Numbered from the stretch's first letter, positions 1 to 8,760 are shown. The stretch: 28,079 nucleotides of DNA from JBAZWE01 sp041658605 (GCA_041658605.1 JBAZZU010000028.1:1-28079), one strand, 5' to 3'. Translations and numbers: made by a program. The notes: generated by a model from the letters alone, not told the origin.

Positions 1-1203
1 GCCATGCTGCTCTCGGAAAAACACCTGTATCTGAAAAAACGGCTGCTGGGTGAATACTATGCCCTCATCCTTTTCATGACGGTGGGGCTGATCGTGATGG
101 CGGAGTCGATCGACCTGATCACCTTCTTCGTCGGCCTGGAGCTGATGGCTTACTGCAGCTACCTGCTGGCGGGCTTCTTCCGCTATGAGGAGCGGTCAAT
201 CGAGGCATCGATGAAGTACTTCATAACCGGCGCCTTCGCCTCGAATTTTCTGATGTTCGGGCTGGCTTTCCTTTACGGAACCACCGGCTCGACCAACTAC
301 AAGGAGATCGGCGAGGCCGTGACCGCGGGCGCGATACCGTCAGGAGTGCTCGCGACAGCCATCATAATGCTGCTCGTCGGCTTCGGTTACAAGGTCGGCT
401 CGGCGCCTTTCCACAACTGGGCTCCCGACGTCTATCAGGGCGCCCCCACACCCGCTGTGGCCCTGCTTTCTGTCGGGCCGAAGATCGCGTCCTTTGCGGT
501 CATCATCAAGTTCTTCAACATCATGCTCGGCAGCGAGAGCGAAACATGGGTGCCGCTGATGATAGCTCTGTCGATAGCCACCATGCTGGTAGGAGCAACG
601 CTGGCGATAACCCAGCGCGACCTGAAGCGGATGCTCGCGTATTCGAGCATCGCCCATGTCGGTTACCTGCTGCTGGCCGTCATCGCCTCAGGTGAGAGCT
701 CACGGACCATGGGCACTTCAGCCGTGCTTTTCTACCTTGCGTCCTACGCGTTCATGAACATGGGCGCCTTCGGCGTCCTGGTATTCCTGGAGAACCGCTC
801 CGGTTCCGGAGACAGCCTCGACGAGATGGCCGGCCTCGGCCGGCGTTTCCCCTGGGCGGCGGGCATCATGACCGTCTTCATGCTCTCGCTGGCGGGAATT
901 CCACCCACAGCGGGCTTCCTGGCCAAGTTCTATCTGCTGGCCTCGGTCGTCGATTCCGGCTTCACCTGGCTGGCCGTTGTCGGCGTGTTCTTCAGCCTGG
1001 TCTCCGCCTTCTACTACCTGCGGGTCATCGTATATATGTACATGCGCGACACAGAGAACGAGGTCGCGGTAACCGGCGAGAAATCCTGGGATCTGAGCCT
1101 GGGCCTCGGTATCGCCGTCGCCGGCGTCTTCCTGCTGGGCATCCTCCCCTCCCCGGTACTGGAAGCGGCGCAGGACGCGCTCGTGAAGGTGCTGGGATTC
1201 TAG
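1..1203 (+). CDS. nuoN: NADH-quinone oxidoreductase subunit N (5'-truncated by window)
   Basis: Membrane subunit of respiratory complex I; NuoN is one of the antiporter-like subunits that couple NADH or ferredoxin oxidation to proton translocation and quinone reduction. The visible 400 residues are strongly hydrophobic with many transmembrane helices. They hold family stretches such as GEYYALILF, the LELMAYCSYLLAG helix, the conserved HNWAPDVYQGAPTP loop, the KRMLAYSSIAHVGY helix and the SLAGIPPTAGFLAKFY segment. Full NuoN proteins are about 480 residues, so about 80-100 N-terminal residues lie left of the window. The frame is open to base 1, so the internal ATG at base 4 is probably not the true start. 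As usually the last gene of a nuo operon, it suggests further nuo genes to the left. Identification is firm. Confidence 0.93.
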   Translation, partial: AMLLSEKHLYLKKRLLGEYYALILFMTVGLIVMAESIDLITFFVGLELMAYCSYLLAGFFRYEERSIEASMKYFITGAFASNFLMFGLAFLYGTTGSTNYKEIGEAVTAGAIPSGVLATAIIMLLVGFGYKVGSAPFHNWAPDVYQGAPTPAVALLSVGPKIASFAVIIKFFNIMLGSESETWVPLMIALSIATMLVGATLAITQRDLKRMLAYSSIAHVGYLLLAVIASGESSRTMGTSAVLFYLASYAFMNMGAFGVLVFLENRSGSGDSLDEMAGLGRRFPWAAGIMTVFMLSLAGIPPTAGFLAKFYLLASVVDSGFTWLAVVGVFFSLVSAFYYLRVIVYMYMRDTENEVAVTGEKSWDLSLGLGIAVAGVFLLGILPSPVLEAAQDALVKVLGF

Positions 1204-1273
1204 GGACCTTTCGCGGATCTGTCCAGCCTGGCGCTATCCTGGTTCTTTCATATCACCGCCTTACAACTGTTTT

Positions 1274-1289
1274 CGCTGTCCGGACAGCG
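1274..1289. promoter_or_regulatory. 16-bp perfect palindrome between nuoN and rmuC
   Basis: CGCTGTCCGGACAGCG reads the same on both strands and lies 71 bases after the nuoN stop and 53 bases before the rmuC start. No T-run follows on either strand, so it is not a standard intrinsic terminator. It could be a dimeric regulator site or a stem that ends the nuo transcript by another mechanism. The function is inferred only from symmetry and position. Confidence 0.3.
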
Positions 1290-1341
1290 TGATAGGCTCA
1301 TCTGGACTAATCCTTAATAACGATTCGCGAGGTTTAACGCC

Positions 1342-2670
1342 ATGACCAACGTCCTGCTGATTGCCTGTCTAGCCCTTTTACTCGTCTGTGTGGTCCTCCT
1401 GTTCATTATCATGGCCCGCAGGACCGCGCAGCCGAACGGCCAGGCCGAACAGGCTTTGCGCAACGAGCTGCGCATGGGCCGCGAAGAATCCGCAAATGCT
1501 TCCACGCAGCTGCGTGAGGAAGTCTCCAGAAACCAGAAGACGACCACCGACACCCTGGTCAATACGATGGGCGCCATGGCCAGATCGCAGAAGGACAGTC
1601 TGGTTGAAGTTTCCGGCCGGGTCGAACTGCTGACCACCTCCAACGAGGCAAGGCTCGACAGCCTGCGCGCCACCGTTGACGCGCAGCTCAAACAGCTGCA
1701 GGAGAGCAACGAGAAGAAGCTGGAAGAAATGCGGACGACCGTTGACGAAAAGCTCCAAAGCACGCTGGAAAAACGGCTGGGAGAATCTTTCAAGCAGGTC
1801 AGCGACCACCTGGAGGCGGTCCAGCGCGGTCTGGGAGAGATGAAGAACCTGGCGACGGGGGTCGGAGACCTCAAGCAGGTGCTGACCAACGTCAAGGCAC
1901 GCGGGACCTGGGGGGAAGTGCAGCTGCAGGCGATCCTGGAACTCATCCTCACGCCCGACCAGTACGCCGCCAACGTCCAGACAAAAGAGGGCTCCTCAGA
2001 GCGGGTCGAGTACGCCGTCAAGCTTCCCGGCCACGATGACCACCACACAGGGCCTGTCTGGCTGCCGATCGACGCCAAGTTCCCCCAGGAGGACTATCTT
2101 CGCCTCGTAGAGGCGTCCGAACACGCGGATGTCGAGGCCGTGAAAAAAGCTCACGACGCGCTTATCCGTTCGATCGAGAGTTCCGCGAAAGATATCAATT
2201 CCAAGTACGTCAATCCGCCCGACACGACTGATTTCGCCATCATGTTCCTGCCTACCGAGGGGCTTTATTCCGAAGTGCTGCGCGAGGCCGGCTTCCTCGA
2301 GAAACTTCAGCACAATTACCGTATAGTCATCGCGGGCCCGACGACGCTGTCGGCGATCCTCAACAGCTTGAGAATGGGTTTTCGTACCCTGGCGATCGAG
2401 AAACGCTCGAGCGAGGTCTGGCAGGTGCTGGCCGCGGTAAAGACCGAGTTCGGCAAGTTCGGAGAGGTCCTGGACAAGGTCAAAAAGCAGCTCCACACGG
2501 TGGGAAAGACAATCGAGGCGACCGAGACCCGGACGCGCGCAATGCAAAAGAAGCTCAAGGACGTAGAGCAGATGCCGGAAGTAACAGCAGCGGAAATCAT
2601 CACCATTCCCGAAACCGGATCATTTCGGGAAGAAGAAGACGATGACGCAGACGGCGAACTCCCTGCCTAG
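1342..2670 (+). CDS. rmuC: RmuC-family DNA recombination protein
   Basis: RmuC proteins limit inversions and rearrangements at short inverted repeats and have a nuclease-like core. The 442-residue protein starts with a transmembrane helix (about residues 4-25). A long charged, Lys/Glu/Gln-rich coiled coil follows (about 35-165). The RmuC domain (about 170-410) includes the conserved ARGTWGEVQLQAILE segment, the PIDAKFPQEDYLRL strand that supplies acidic and lysine residues of the nuclease-like fold, and the GPTTLSAILNSLRMGF stretch. An acidic tail ends the protein. A GAGG ribosome site lies about 11 bases before the ATG. Its TAG stop overlaps the stop of the convergent lipoprotein gene in a shared CTAG. 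Length and domain order are normal for the family. Confidence 0.92.
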   Translation: MTNVLLIACLALLLVCVVLLFIIMARRTAQPNGQAEQALRNELRMGREESANASTQLREEVSRNQKTTTDTLVNTMGAMARSQKDSLVEVSGRVELLTTSNEARLDSLRATVDAQLKQLQESNEKKLEEMRTTVDEKLQSTLEKRLGESFKQVSDHLEAVQRGLGEMKNLATGVGDLKQVLTNVKARGTWGEVQLQAILELILTPDQYAANVQTKEGSSERVEYAVKLPGHDDHHTGPVWLPIDAKFPQEDYLRLVEASEHADVEAVKKAHDALIRSIESSAKDINSKYVNPPDTTDFAIMFLPTEGLYSEVLREAGFLEKLQHNYRIVIAGPTTLSAILNSLRMGFRTLAIEKRSSEVWQVLAAVKTEFGKFGEVLDKVKKQLHTVGKTIEATETRTRAMQKKLKDVEQMPEVTAAEIITIPETGSFREEEDDDADGELPA

Positions 2671-4349
2671 CTCCCCTTGAGTGAAACCATCCCGATACGG
2701 CTGGCAAAATCCCAGCCGCTGCCGCCGATCGTGACTTTTGTGATGCGGGCGGCATCCGGCATGGCCTTCAATAGATCAGGGCTGTCGTACCGGTACCAGC
2801 CTGGGCCCGCAGGTATCACCTGGTCGCGTGCCGGATAATTAACGCCGCTGCCCGCCTTCATCAGGCCATGGGTCCATGTCTTCCCCTGCCCCGCCGTGTT
2901 CGTGTATTCGATCGTCACAAAGACCGGCGTCTCGCCGTCGTACCAGCCATCCGACGTCAGAGACTGACTGTCGATGGCGGATACCAGCCTCAACCTCAGG
3001 CTCGACAGCCCCGTAAGCTCGACGTCCAGCGCCTGCTCGAGGCCGATGAGCCCGCCGTCGTTCCTCGAGTTGGCGCGCGTCAGTCTTATGATCCTGCCGC
3101 AGCTGGAATCGGAGGCTACCTCGGCGCTGTTTGCGCCTTTCGTTTTGATGTCCACTGTCTTCCAGTCCGCTGTCCCGCCTTCAAAATCTCCGTTCCTGAT
3201 GTATTCCGCCCCCGGGATATCACCGGCCCCGCAATCACCGCTGGCGCCGCCGCCGTTATCTTCCGTCGTTGACCCGGTCGTAGTAGTTGAAGTCGTTGTC
3301 GTCTGTGTCGTGCGCGTGTCACCGTCATCGTCAAAACCAGGCCCGACCGCCGACATGCCCCAGTCGGGCATGCTTCCCGCGGCTATCCTCTCGATGCCGG
3401 GACCGCCCGCCAGGTTGTGTTTATAAAGGACACCCTGGTTCTCGTAGACGAAGCGCGTGTTGTCGGGCTTGAGACTGGGGTTGATGCTGCCGGCCGTATC
3501 CTCGATCATGCTGTCTTCCAGCTGCGGCTCCAGGAAGCGGATGTAGAGTTTGAAGTTCTGCTGGAAGTTGCCGCCGGTCAGGTCGCCGCGCGAAATCAGC
3601 GCCCGGCGCCCTTCCATCTGGCTGACGTTGAAGAGGCTGAAGCCGCCGCTCGCCAGCCCCGCCGGCATGGAACCGGAAGGCGCCGAGACAGCTTCCTCCT
3701 GTCCGGTCTCGATCTCAACCCGCGCCAGCCAGCGAGAGTCGGAACGGCGGCCGCGCATGAAATAGATGTATTTGCCACCGTCCGGCGCGTATTCCAGATT
3801 CTGCACCGCCAGTGCCCCGCCCATGTCGACGATATCCTTGTGATCGCTGATGACCCGCGCCGGATTCGACAGGTTCTCCGCGTCCATGATGACGATGTCG
3901 TCCGGTTTCTGTCCGTCCGGCGACAGGTTGATCACCACACAGGCGATGGACCTGCCGTCCGTGGACCACGCGGGATACGAGCCCAGCGGGTTGACCTGTT
4001 CCGGTTCGCCTCCGGCCAGAGATATGCGGTAGACGCCGGCGGTGGTGCTCCCGTCGCCAAGTACTTCCTGATATACGACCTGTTTGCCGTCAGGCGAAAT
4101 GCGCGGCCAGACCTTGGTTGTCCCGTTGCTCGTGACCTGGCGCTCGGCGCCGTTGTTGGGATTGACCGCCCAGACCTCGGCGTCACGGATGAAGACGATG
4201 ACGTCTGTCTTGCGCGGCGGCGCGGCCTCCTGCCCGGCGGCGTTTGTATCGGTTTGCATGTCGTCGCTTCCACAGCCGATAACGCCTGCATTCAAGAACA
4301 ATGAGACAGCAATCACGCCCAGACAATATTTAGAACGCAGCACGTTCAT
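2667..4349 (-). CDS. Lipoprotein with TolB-like beta-propeller, Thr-rich linker and jelly-roll-like C-terminal domain
   Basis: Predicted exported lipoprotein of 560 residues. The start is taken at the ATG of MNVLRSKY because AAGGG lies just before it; an in-frame GTG five codons upstream overlaps that ribosome site. The signal peptide ends in a VIGC lipobox (Cys about 26). Residues about 50-335 carry repeated PD40/WD40-like strands (VWPRISPDGKQVVYQ, SYPAWSTDGRSIACVV, EYAPDGGKYIYFMRG, NPSLKPDNTRFVYE), as in TolB-type propellers. A low-complexity linker rich in Thr and then Gly follows. The last 180 residues (from about GAEYIRNGDFEGGTADW) resemble a carbohydrate-binding jelly roll. No catalytic site is recognised; a surface sensor or binding role is inferred. 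Confidence 0.75.
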   Translation of the reverse strand: MNVLRSKYCLGVIAVSLFLNAGVIGCGSDDMQTDTNAAGQEAAPPRKTDVIVFIRDAEVWAVNPNNGAERQVTSNGTTKVWPRISPDGKQVVYQEVLGDGSTTAGVYRISLAGGEPEQVNPLGSYPAWSTDGRSIACVVINLSPDGQKPDDIVIMDAENLSNPARVISDHKDIVDMGGALAVQNLEYAPDGGKYIYFMRGRRSDSRWLARVEIETGQEEAVSAPSGSMPAGLASGGFSLFNVSQMEGRRALISRGDLTGGNFQQNFKLYIRFLEPQLEDSMIEDTAGSINPSLKPDNTRFVYENQGVLYKHNLAGGPGIERIAAGSMPDWGMSAVGPGFDDDGDTRTTQTTTTSTTTTGSTTEDNGGGASGDCGAGDIPGAEYIRNGDFEGGTADWKTVDIKTKGANSAEVASDSSCGRIIRLTRANSRNDGGLIGLEQALDVELTGLSSLRLRLVSAIDSQSLTSDGWYDGETPVFVTIEYTNTAGQGKTWTHGLMKAGSGVNYPARDQVIPAGPGWYRYDSPDLLKAMPDAARITKVTIGGSGWDFASRIGMVSLKGS

Positions 4350-4540
4350 AGCACCCTTCTCCACCGATTTATTATCATGCAGCTTTATACCGTGTTTCCC
4401 GGAACTAAAACCCGATTGTCTTTATCCGTAGATGATGTTTTTTCTCAATGCCCAACGGGTACAAATATCAAAGCCGCTTTTTCGCGTATTGGACCAGGCG
4501 GACCAACAACCATTCAATCGATGACCAAGGGAGCAGAAAA

Positions 4541-4930
4541 ATGACAGACAGCACGGCAACCACCACCGAAGAATGCATGGCAACCGAGATCAAGGGCGAG
4601 ACCTGGGAGGTCATCCAGTACCTTGCGATGGCGCTGAAAGCTGATAACGAAGGCAAAACGGAGGTAGCGCAGACCCTCAGGAGCATAGCCATGGACGAGG
4701 CTGGCCACGGCTCGCGCTTCAAATACCTCGCCGGCAAGATAGGTGACCTTAAAGAAGAGATAGAAAAGATGCTGGCCGGCGAGAAAGAGGCCTACGATGG
4801 CAAGCATGAAGGCATGAAGGTTGCCGACGAAGCCGGGCAGAAAGAGGTCGCATCCTTTTTCGACACGGCAGCGCACGACGAGGCACGCCATGCGGCCATG
4901 CTGCAGAACCTGCTGGAGCGCTATTTCTAG
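4541..4930 (+). CDS. Rubrerythrin-like ferritin-fold diiron protein (no rubredoxin domain)
   Basis: A 129-residue four-helix-bundle protein of the rubrerythrin/ferritin-like superfamily. These use a carboxylate-bridged diiron site for peroxide reduction or iron handling in anaerobes. Candidate ligands are Glu20 in KGETWEV, the ExxH pair Glu53/His56 in DEAGH and the pair Glu114/His117 in DEARH. The C-terminal CxxC rubredoxin domain of classical rubrerythrin is absent, so electrons must come from a separate partner. The start is the ATG at 4541, preceded by AAGGGAG seven bases upstream; the frame is open further 5' but that stretch does not resemble the family. The gene stands alone between oppositely oriented lipoprotein genes. 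The superfamily is fairly sure; the exact activity is not. Confidence 0.8.
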   Translation: MTDSTATTTEECMATEIKGETWEVIQYLAMALKADNEGKTEVAQTLRSIAMDEAGHGSRFKYLAGKIGDLKEEIEKMLAGEKEAYDGKHEGMKVADEAGQKEVASFFDTAAHDEARHAAMLQNLLERYF

Positions 4931-5058
4931 GAAGAAAACCCGCGGATATTGATGCGCATATGCATCTGAAGCTATATTATTATGTAGTTGACAGCCTGCT
5001 TAAATGCGGTCGATATTAGAAAGCCAGCCTTTCGCCGTCGGTCAATTACCGTTTCCTA

Positions 5059-5553
5059 TTAACTGTTTTTCGCGGTATTGATCATGCTGGTCGCCTGGTT
5101 GGCTTCCGTGACCGCCGCGTCATATTCCTTGACCGCCGCAAGGAGTTTTGTCTTCATGTCCTCGGTCATCGTGTCACTGCTTTTATATGCCGCGCTGAAA
5201 GAATTGCAGGCGGTCGAGAATTTCTTGAAGCTCGAGATGAACAGGTCATTGCCCGCTTTGAACTGCTCGGGGGTCTTTATGGCCTTCAGTTCGTTGCCCA
5301 TCTCGTCGTAGGACTTGGCGTCGCTTGCCGCCTGCGTGGCAATCTGCGCGTTGGTGCTCGTATTTATCATATCCGTCATCTTGCTGTCCATCGCAACCTG
5401 CCGGTCGATGATCACGTTGATCTTTGCTATGTAATCCTCCTTGTCCTGCTTGTCGCCGCTGAGAGCGCAGCCGGCGGAGAGGAACAGCGCGAACGTGAGA
5501 GTCATAAACGCAGCTGTCAAAACAAGGATCTTCCGATACGACAGGTTTTTCAT
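5059..5553 (-). CDS. Small helical lipoprotein of unknown function
   Basis: A 164-residue protein with a basic N-terminus, a hydrophobic signal stretch and an LSAGC lipobox (Cys29). The mature part is hydrophilic and probably all-helical, rich in Lys, Asp, Ala, Ser and Thr, with no recognised catalytic motif. GGAGG lies six bases before the ATG. It starts only 15 bases after the stop of the FAH-family gene on the same strand, so it is probably the last gene of the aldehyde dehydrogenase/flavin reductase/FAH transcript. A role as a surface-anchored binding or stress protein is possible, but nothing in the sequence settles it. Confidence 0.75.
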   Translation of the reverse strand: MKNLSYRKILVLTAAFMTLTFALFLSAGCALSGDKQDKEDYIAKINVIIDRQVAMDSKMTDMINTSTNAQIATQAASDAKSYDEMGNELKAIKTPEQFKAGNDLFISSFKKFSTACNSFSAAYKSSDTMTEDMKTKLLAAVKEYDAAVTEANQATSMINTAKNS

Positions 5554-5568
5554 GTAATCCTCCGGATC

Positions 5569-6486
5569 TTACAGCCTTATGGCCGTGTTTGATAAAACCC
5601 CTATTCCCTCGATCTCTATCTCGACCACATCACCGTCACGCAGGTTGTGCTCGTTTGGAACCATGATGCCCGTGCCGGTCGAGACTACCGTACCCGGCGG
5701 GATCGGATTGTCGCGGTAAAGATACTCGTTGAGCTCCTCGAACCTGCGGCCGATGCGGCCGCTGTCGGTAGTATCGCTGTAGATGACCTCGCCACTGCGG
5801 ATGATCCGGCAGCTGATCTTTAGCGCGTAGGGGTCGGGTATCTCCGATGGCGTCGCGATCACTGGTCCGAGTGCACAGCATCCGGTGAAAATCTTTGACT
5901 GCGGCAGATACAGGGGGTTGTCGCGCTCGAGGTCCCAGGCGGAAACGTCGTTGCAGATCGTGTAGCCGATGATCTCGCGGTCGACGCCGAGAACGTATGC
6001 CAGCTCCGGCTCGGTCGCGGTGAGCTCTGAATCGCTACGGATGCCGATGGGACCGTTTGGGCCCACACAGCGCGGCGCCGTCGCCTTGAAAAAACACTCG
6101 GGGCGCTCGCTGTGGTAGACACGGTCGTAGATACTGGCCGTGGAATCCATCTGGCTGGCGACATCGGCGTCCCGCGCCTCAGCGCTGCGCTGGTAGGTGA
6201 CACCGAATCCCCATACTTCCGGCGGAAATATGGGCATGAGCAGGTGTTTCTTCGAAAAGACGGCATTGTGGTCCAGTTCTTCCCATTCGTACGCCGCATC
6301 CGGAAGCTGGGTTATCTTCTCCAGCACAAGCTCCTCGAGCAAGTCCGCCCTGCCGCGTGAGATCTCTACAAGCGTCAGGAAGGAATCCCATACCGGCTCG
6401 ACGGCCGTAAGGTCGTAGACCCTGCCGCCCTGGAGGACACCAAGCCGTATACCCGCGCCGGGTAGATGGAACTGAACAAGTTTCAA
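5569..6486 (-). CDS. FAH-family hydrolase/dehydratase, 2-keto-3-deoxy-pentonate dehydratase-like
   Basis: A 305-residue member of the fumarylacetoacetate hydrolase superfamily, metal-dependent enzymes that act on 2-keto acids. Visible family signatures are VWGFGVTYQRS, the acidic TATEPELAYVLG strand that supplies metal ligands, GYTICNDVSAWDLE and the C-terminal STGTGIMVP. The stretch NPLYLPQSKIF...CALGP is typical of the branch containing 2-keto-3-deoxy-arabonate/xylonate dehydratases, which yield alpha-ketoglutarate semialdehyde. The start is a TTG, chosen because MKLVQF matches the usual family N-terminus; AAGGA lies about 12 bases upstream. It is 35 bases after the flavin reductase gene, and an alpha-ketoglutarate-semialdehyde-type dehydrogenase is in the same operon, which supports that reaction. 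The exact substrate is inferred. Confidence 0.8.
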   Translation of the reverse strand: MKLVQFHLPGAGIRLGVLQGGRVYDLTAVEPVWDSFLTLVEISRGRADLLEELVLEKITQLPDAAYEWEELDHNAVFSKKHLLMPIFPPEVWGFGVTYQRSAEARDADVASQMDSTASIYDRVYHSERPECFFKATAPRCVGPNGPIGIRSDSELTATEPELAYVLGVDREIIGYTICNDVSAWDLERDNPLYLPQSKIFTGCCALGPVIATPSEIPDPYALKISCRIIRSGEVIYSDTTDSGRIGRRFEELNEYLYRDNPIPPGTVVSTGTGIMVPNEHNLRDGDVVEIEIEGIGVLSNTAIRL

Positions 6487-6521
6487 TTAATGCCGTTCCT
6501 TTTTTAGCAATCAGGAATCGC

Positions 6522-7097
6522 TCAGGAGTCTTTCTTCTCCCTGCCGACGGAAAAAGCCTTCCCGAGGCTCTCGCCGATCACGCGATAGTCCCTGTTTTCC
6601 GGGATGAACACAAAAGGCCTGATCGCCTCGATATCGAGGCCGCCGTCAGTGATGAGCGATTCGTCGGCCTTTACGTCGATTATCTCGCCGACGAATTGTG
6701 TGTGCAGTCCGATCTCCAGCGTATGGAGCACGCGGCATTCCAGCACCACGGGGAACTCGTCTATGAAGGGAGCGTCGACAAGTGTACTTTTTACGGGGGT
6801 CAGGCCGGTAGCCGCGAACTTGTCGATGCTCCTGCCCGAATTAACGCCGAAAAAATCGACTGCTTTCACCTGGCTGGCCGAGGGGATGTTCACGGTAAAA
6901 GACTGCCTGGCGGTGATTGCCTCGTAGGTGTAAGTAGCCTTGCGCAGGGACACGGCGACGCATGGAGGCTTCGAGCAGCAGATGCCGCCCCAGGCTACCG
7001 TCATCACGTTTGGCTTGCCTTCGCTGTCGTAGGTTGCGACAGCCCAGGCCGGCACGGGAAAAGCTATGGTTTTCGCTCCCAGTGATTTCCTGATCAT
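6522..7097 (-). CDS. Flavin reductase-like (flavoredoxin-type) FMN-binding protein
   Basis: A 191-residue protein of the flavin reductase-like/DIM6-NTAB family, which bind FMN in a split barrel and pass electrons to flavin or a redox partner. Family marks are the opening PVPAWAVATYDSEGKPNVMTVAW, the CCSKPPCVAVSLRKATYT segment around the flavin phosphate, and FTVNIPS followed by the conserved DFFG turn. The Cys-Cys and later Cys in the flavin loop are typical of flavoredoxin-like members in anaerobes. AAGGGG precedes the ATG. It lies between the aldehyde dehydrogenase gene (134 bases upstream) and the FAH gene (35 bases downstream) on one strand, so it is probably co-transcribed. Its link to that pathway is not obvious. 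Confidence 0.85.
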   Translation of the reverse strand: MIRKSLGAKTIAFPVPAWAVATYDSEGKPNVMTVAWGGICCSKPPCVAVSLRKATYTYEAITARQSFTVNIPSASQVKAVDFFGVNSGRSIDKFAATGLTPVKSTLVDAPFIDEFPVVLECRVLHTLEIGLHTQFVGEIIDVKADESLITDGGLDIEAIRPFVFIPENRDYRVIGESLGKAFSVGREKKDS

Positions 7098-7231
7098 GAC
7101 CCCTTCCTTTCCATCCTGGCCCGTTGATAAACATAAACGCCCCGGCGCCTCTTAATGCTTTCCGGCACGCGCATTATTGCAGCCCGTATAGCGATGCGCC
7201 GCTTATGCTGCCGCCAGCGCAAAGACCAGGA

Positions 7232-8683
7232 TTAATATTCCAGATATACAGTCTTTAATTCTGTATAGAAGTCAACAGCCACGCGGCCCTGTTCGCGGGT
7301 GCCGGTGCTGGAGTCCTTCATGCCGCCGAACGGCACCTGCACCTCGGCGCCGACGGTTGGCGAGTTGACATGCACGAGCCCGGCCTCGATGCGGTCGACG
7401 AATTCCATCGCCCTGGATAGATTCTGGGTGCAGATGGCGGCGCTGAGGCCGAACCTCACATCGTTTGCGACCCTCATCGCCTCTTCGAAATCGGCCACCG
7501 GGATGATGGCGAGCACCGGCCCGAAGATCTCCTCCTGGGCGATCCGCATGCCGGCTTTTACATCACCGAATACTGTCGGCTCAACGAAAAATCCCCTGTC
7601 ATAACCGGGACCGGAAAGACGGTTGCCGCCGGTCAGCAGCTTCGCCCCCTCCTCCTTGCCCACCTCGATATATTCGAGCACCGTGCCGATCTGCGTCGCG
7701 TCGATGCTGGGGCCGACCTGCGTCTCCCCGTCAAGCCCGTTGCCGACACGTATCGCTGCCACGCTTTCGAGCACGCGCCTGGTAAATTCCTCGACTACGC
7801 TCTCCTGGACGATGGCCCTGCTGGTCGCCGTGCACTTCTGCCCCGTCGACCACATGGCGCCGTTGACGCAAAGGTTGACCGCCTTGTCCAGATCGGCGTC
7901 CTCGAGGACGATCACCGGGTTCTTGCCGCCCATCTCGCACTGAGCCTTGCCTCCGCGGCCGGTGACCTGGCCGTAGAGCGAACAGCCGACGGTATCGGAG
8001 CCGGTAAATGATATTCCCTTGACGGCCGGATCGGCGGCAAGCTCCCGGCCTACGACCGAACCGCGGCCGGTTATGAAGTTCACCACTCCGGGCGGCATCC
8101 CCGCTTCCTCGAGAGCGAGGACGATGTTCATCGTCGTGAACGGCGCCGCGCTCGCCGGCTTGATGATGACGGAGTTGCCGCTCACCAGCGCCGGCGCCAT
8201 CTTCCACGCGGGGATGGCTACCGGGAAGTTCCAGGGTGTGATGAGGCCGACGACGCCCAGCGGCTCGCGCACCGTGTACAGCAGCGTGCGGCCGAACTCG
8301 GACGGCGTGGTCTCGCCGCAGAGTCGCCTGCCCTCGCCGGCGAAATAGTCAAAGATCTGTACGGCGCGCGCCGTCTCGCCCCTGGCCTCGACCAGTGTCT
8401 TGCCTTCCTCCCGGGTAAGCCCTTCGGCGATCCTGTCCAGATCGCGCTCGATGATGCGCGCGGTACGCGCCAGCAGCTCGCCGCGCTTCGGCGCCGATGT
8501 CGCGCGCCATGCCGCCCTCGCTTCCTGAGCCGCTGCGACCGCCGCCTTGACGTCGTCGACTCCGGAGGACTGGAAATGCCCTACCACATCGTCGCTGTCG
8601 GCGGGGTTGATGTTCGCGAACGTCTCACCGGAAGACGCGGCGATCCACTTGCCGCCGATCAGGTTGTTATATGTCTCAGTCAT
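7232..8683 (-). CDS. Aldehyde dehydrogenase, alpha-ketoglutarate semialdehyde (2,5-dioxovalerate) dehydrogenase-like
   Basis: NAD(P)-dependent aldehyde dehydrogenase of 483 residues, a normal length. The active site is complete: Asn152 in TPWNFP, Lys175 in IIKPAS, general base Glu250 in CEMGGKNP and nucleophile Cys284 in GQKCTATS. The N-terminal pattern NINPADSDDVVGHF and the EGLTREEGKTLVEARGE...FAGEGRRL region resemble alpha-ketoglutarate semialdehyde dehydrogenases of oxidative pentose, glucarate and hydroxyproline degradation. The first gene of the minus-strand cluster, it has GAGGA before its ATG. With the FAH-family dehydratase-like enzyme it would turn 2-keto-3-deoxy-sugar acids into alpha-ketoglutarate for the TCA cycle. 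The family is certain; the substrate is a context-supported inference. Confidence 0.88.
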   Translation of the reverse strand: MTETYNNLIGGKWIAASSGETFANINPADSDDVVGHFQSSGVDDVKAAVAAAQEARAAWRATSAPKRGELLARTARIIERDLDRIAEGLTREEGKTLVEARGETARAVQIFDYFAGEGRRLCGETTPSEFGRTLLYTVREPLGVVGLITPWNFPVAIPAWKMAPALVSGNSVIIKPASAAPFTTMNIVLALEEAGMPPGVVNFITGRGSVVGRELAADPAVKGISFTGSDTVGCSLYGQVTGRGGKAQCEMGGKNPVIVLEDADLDKAVNLCVNGAMWSTGQKCTATSRAIVQESVVEEFTRRVLESVAAIRVGNGLDGETQVGPSIDATQIGTVLEYIEVGKEEGAKLLTGGNRLSGPGYDRGFFVEPTVFGDVKAGMRIAQEEIFGPVLAIIPVADFEEAMRVANDVRFGLSAAICTQNLSRAMEFVDRIEAGLVHVNSPTVGAEVQVPFGGMKDSSTGTREQGRVAVDFYTELKTVYLEY

Positions 8684-8760
8684 ATTATTCCTCGGTTCCT
8701 GGTTACTGGTTGTCTGCTACAGGGGTTGAATTTTATCACTCCGCGCCGGGCTAATACCAT

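Noticed and set aside
1314..2078. Minus-strand open frame of 254 codons opposite rmuC
   Set aside because: Ser/Arg-rich translation without motifs or ribosome site; rmuC on the other strand is clearly real.
3417..4304. Long plus-strand open frame of 295 codons opposite the propeller lipoprotein
   Set aside because: It is antisense to a protein with signal peptide, lipobox and repeated propeller motifs; its own translation is Arg/Asp/Val-rich with no motif, as expected of a GC-rich shadow frame.
4986..5015. TTGACA...GATATT promoter-like sequence on the plus strand
   Set aside because: It points into the antisense of a minus-strand lipoprotein gene, spacing is 18 and there is no plus-strand gene to serve.
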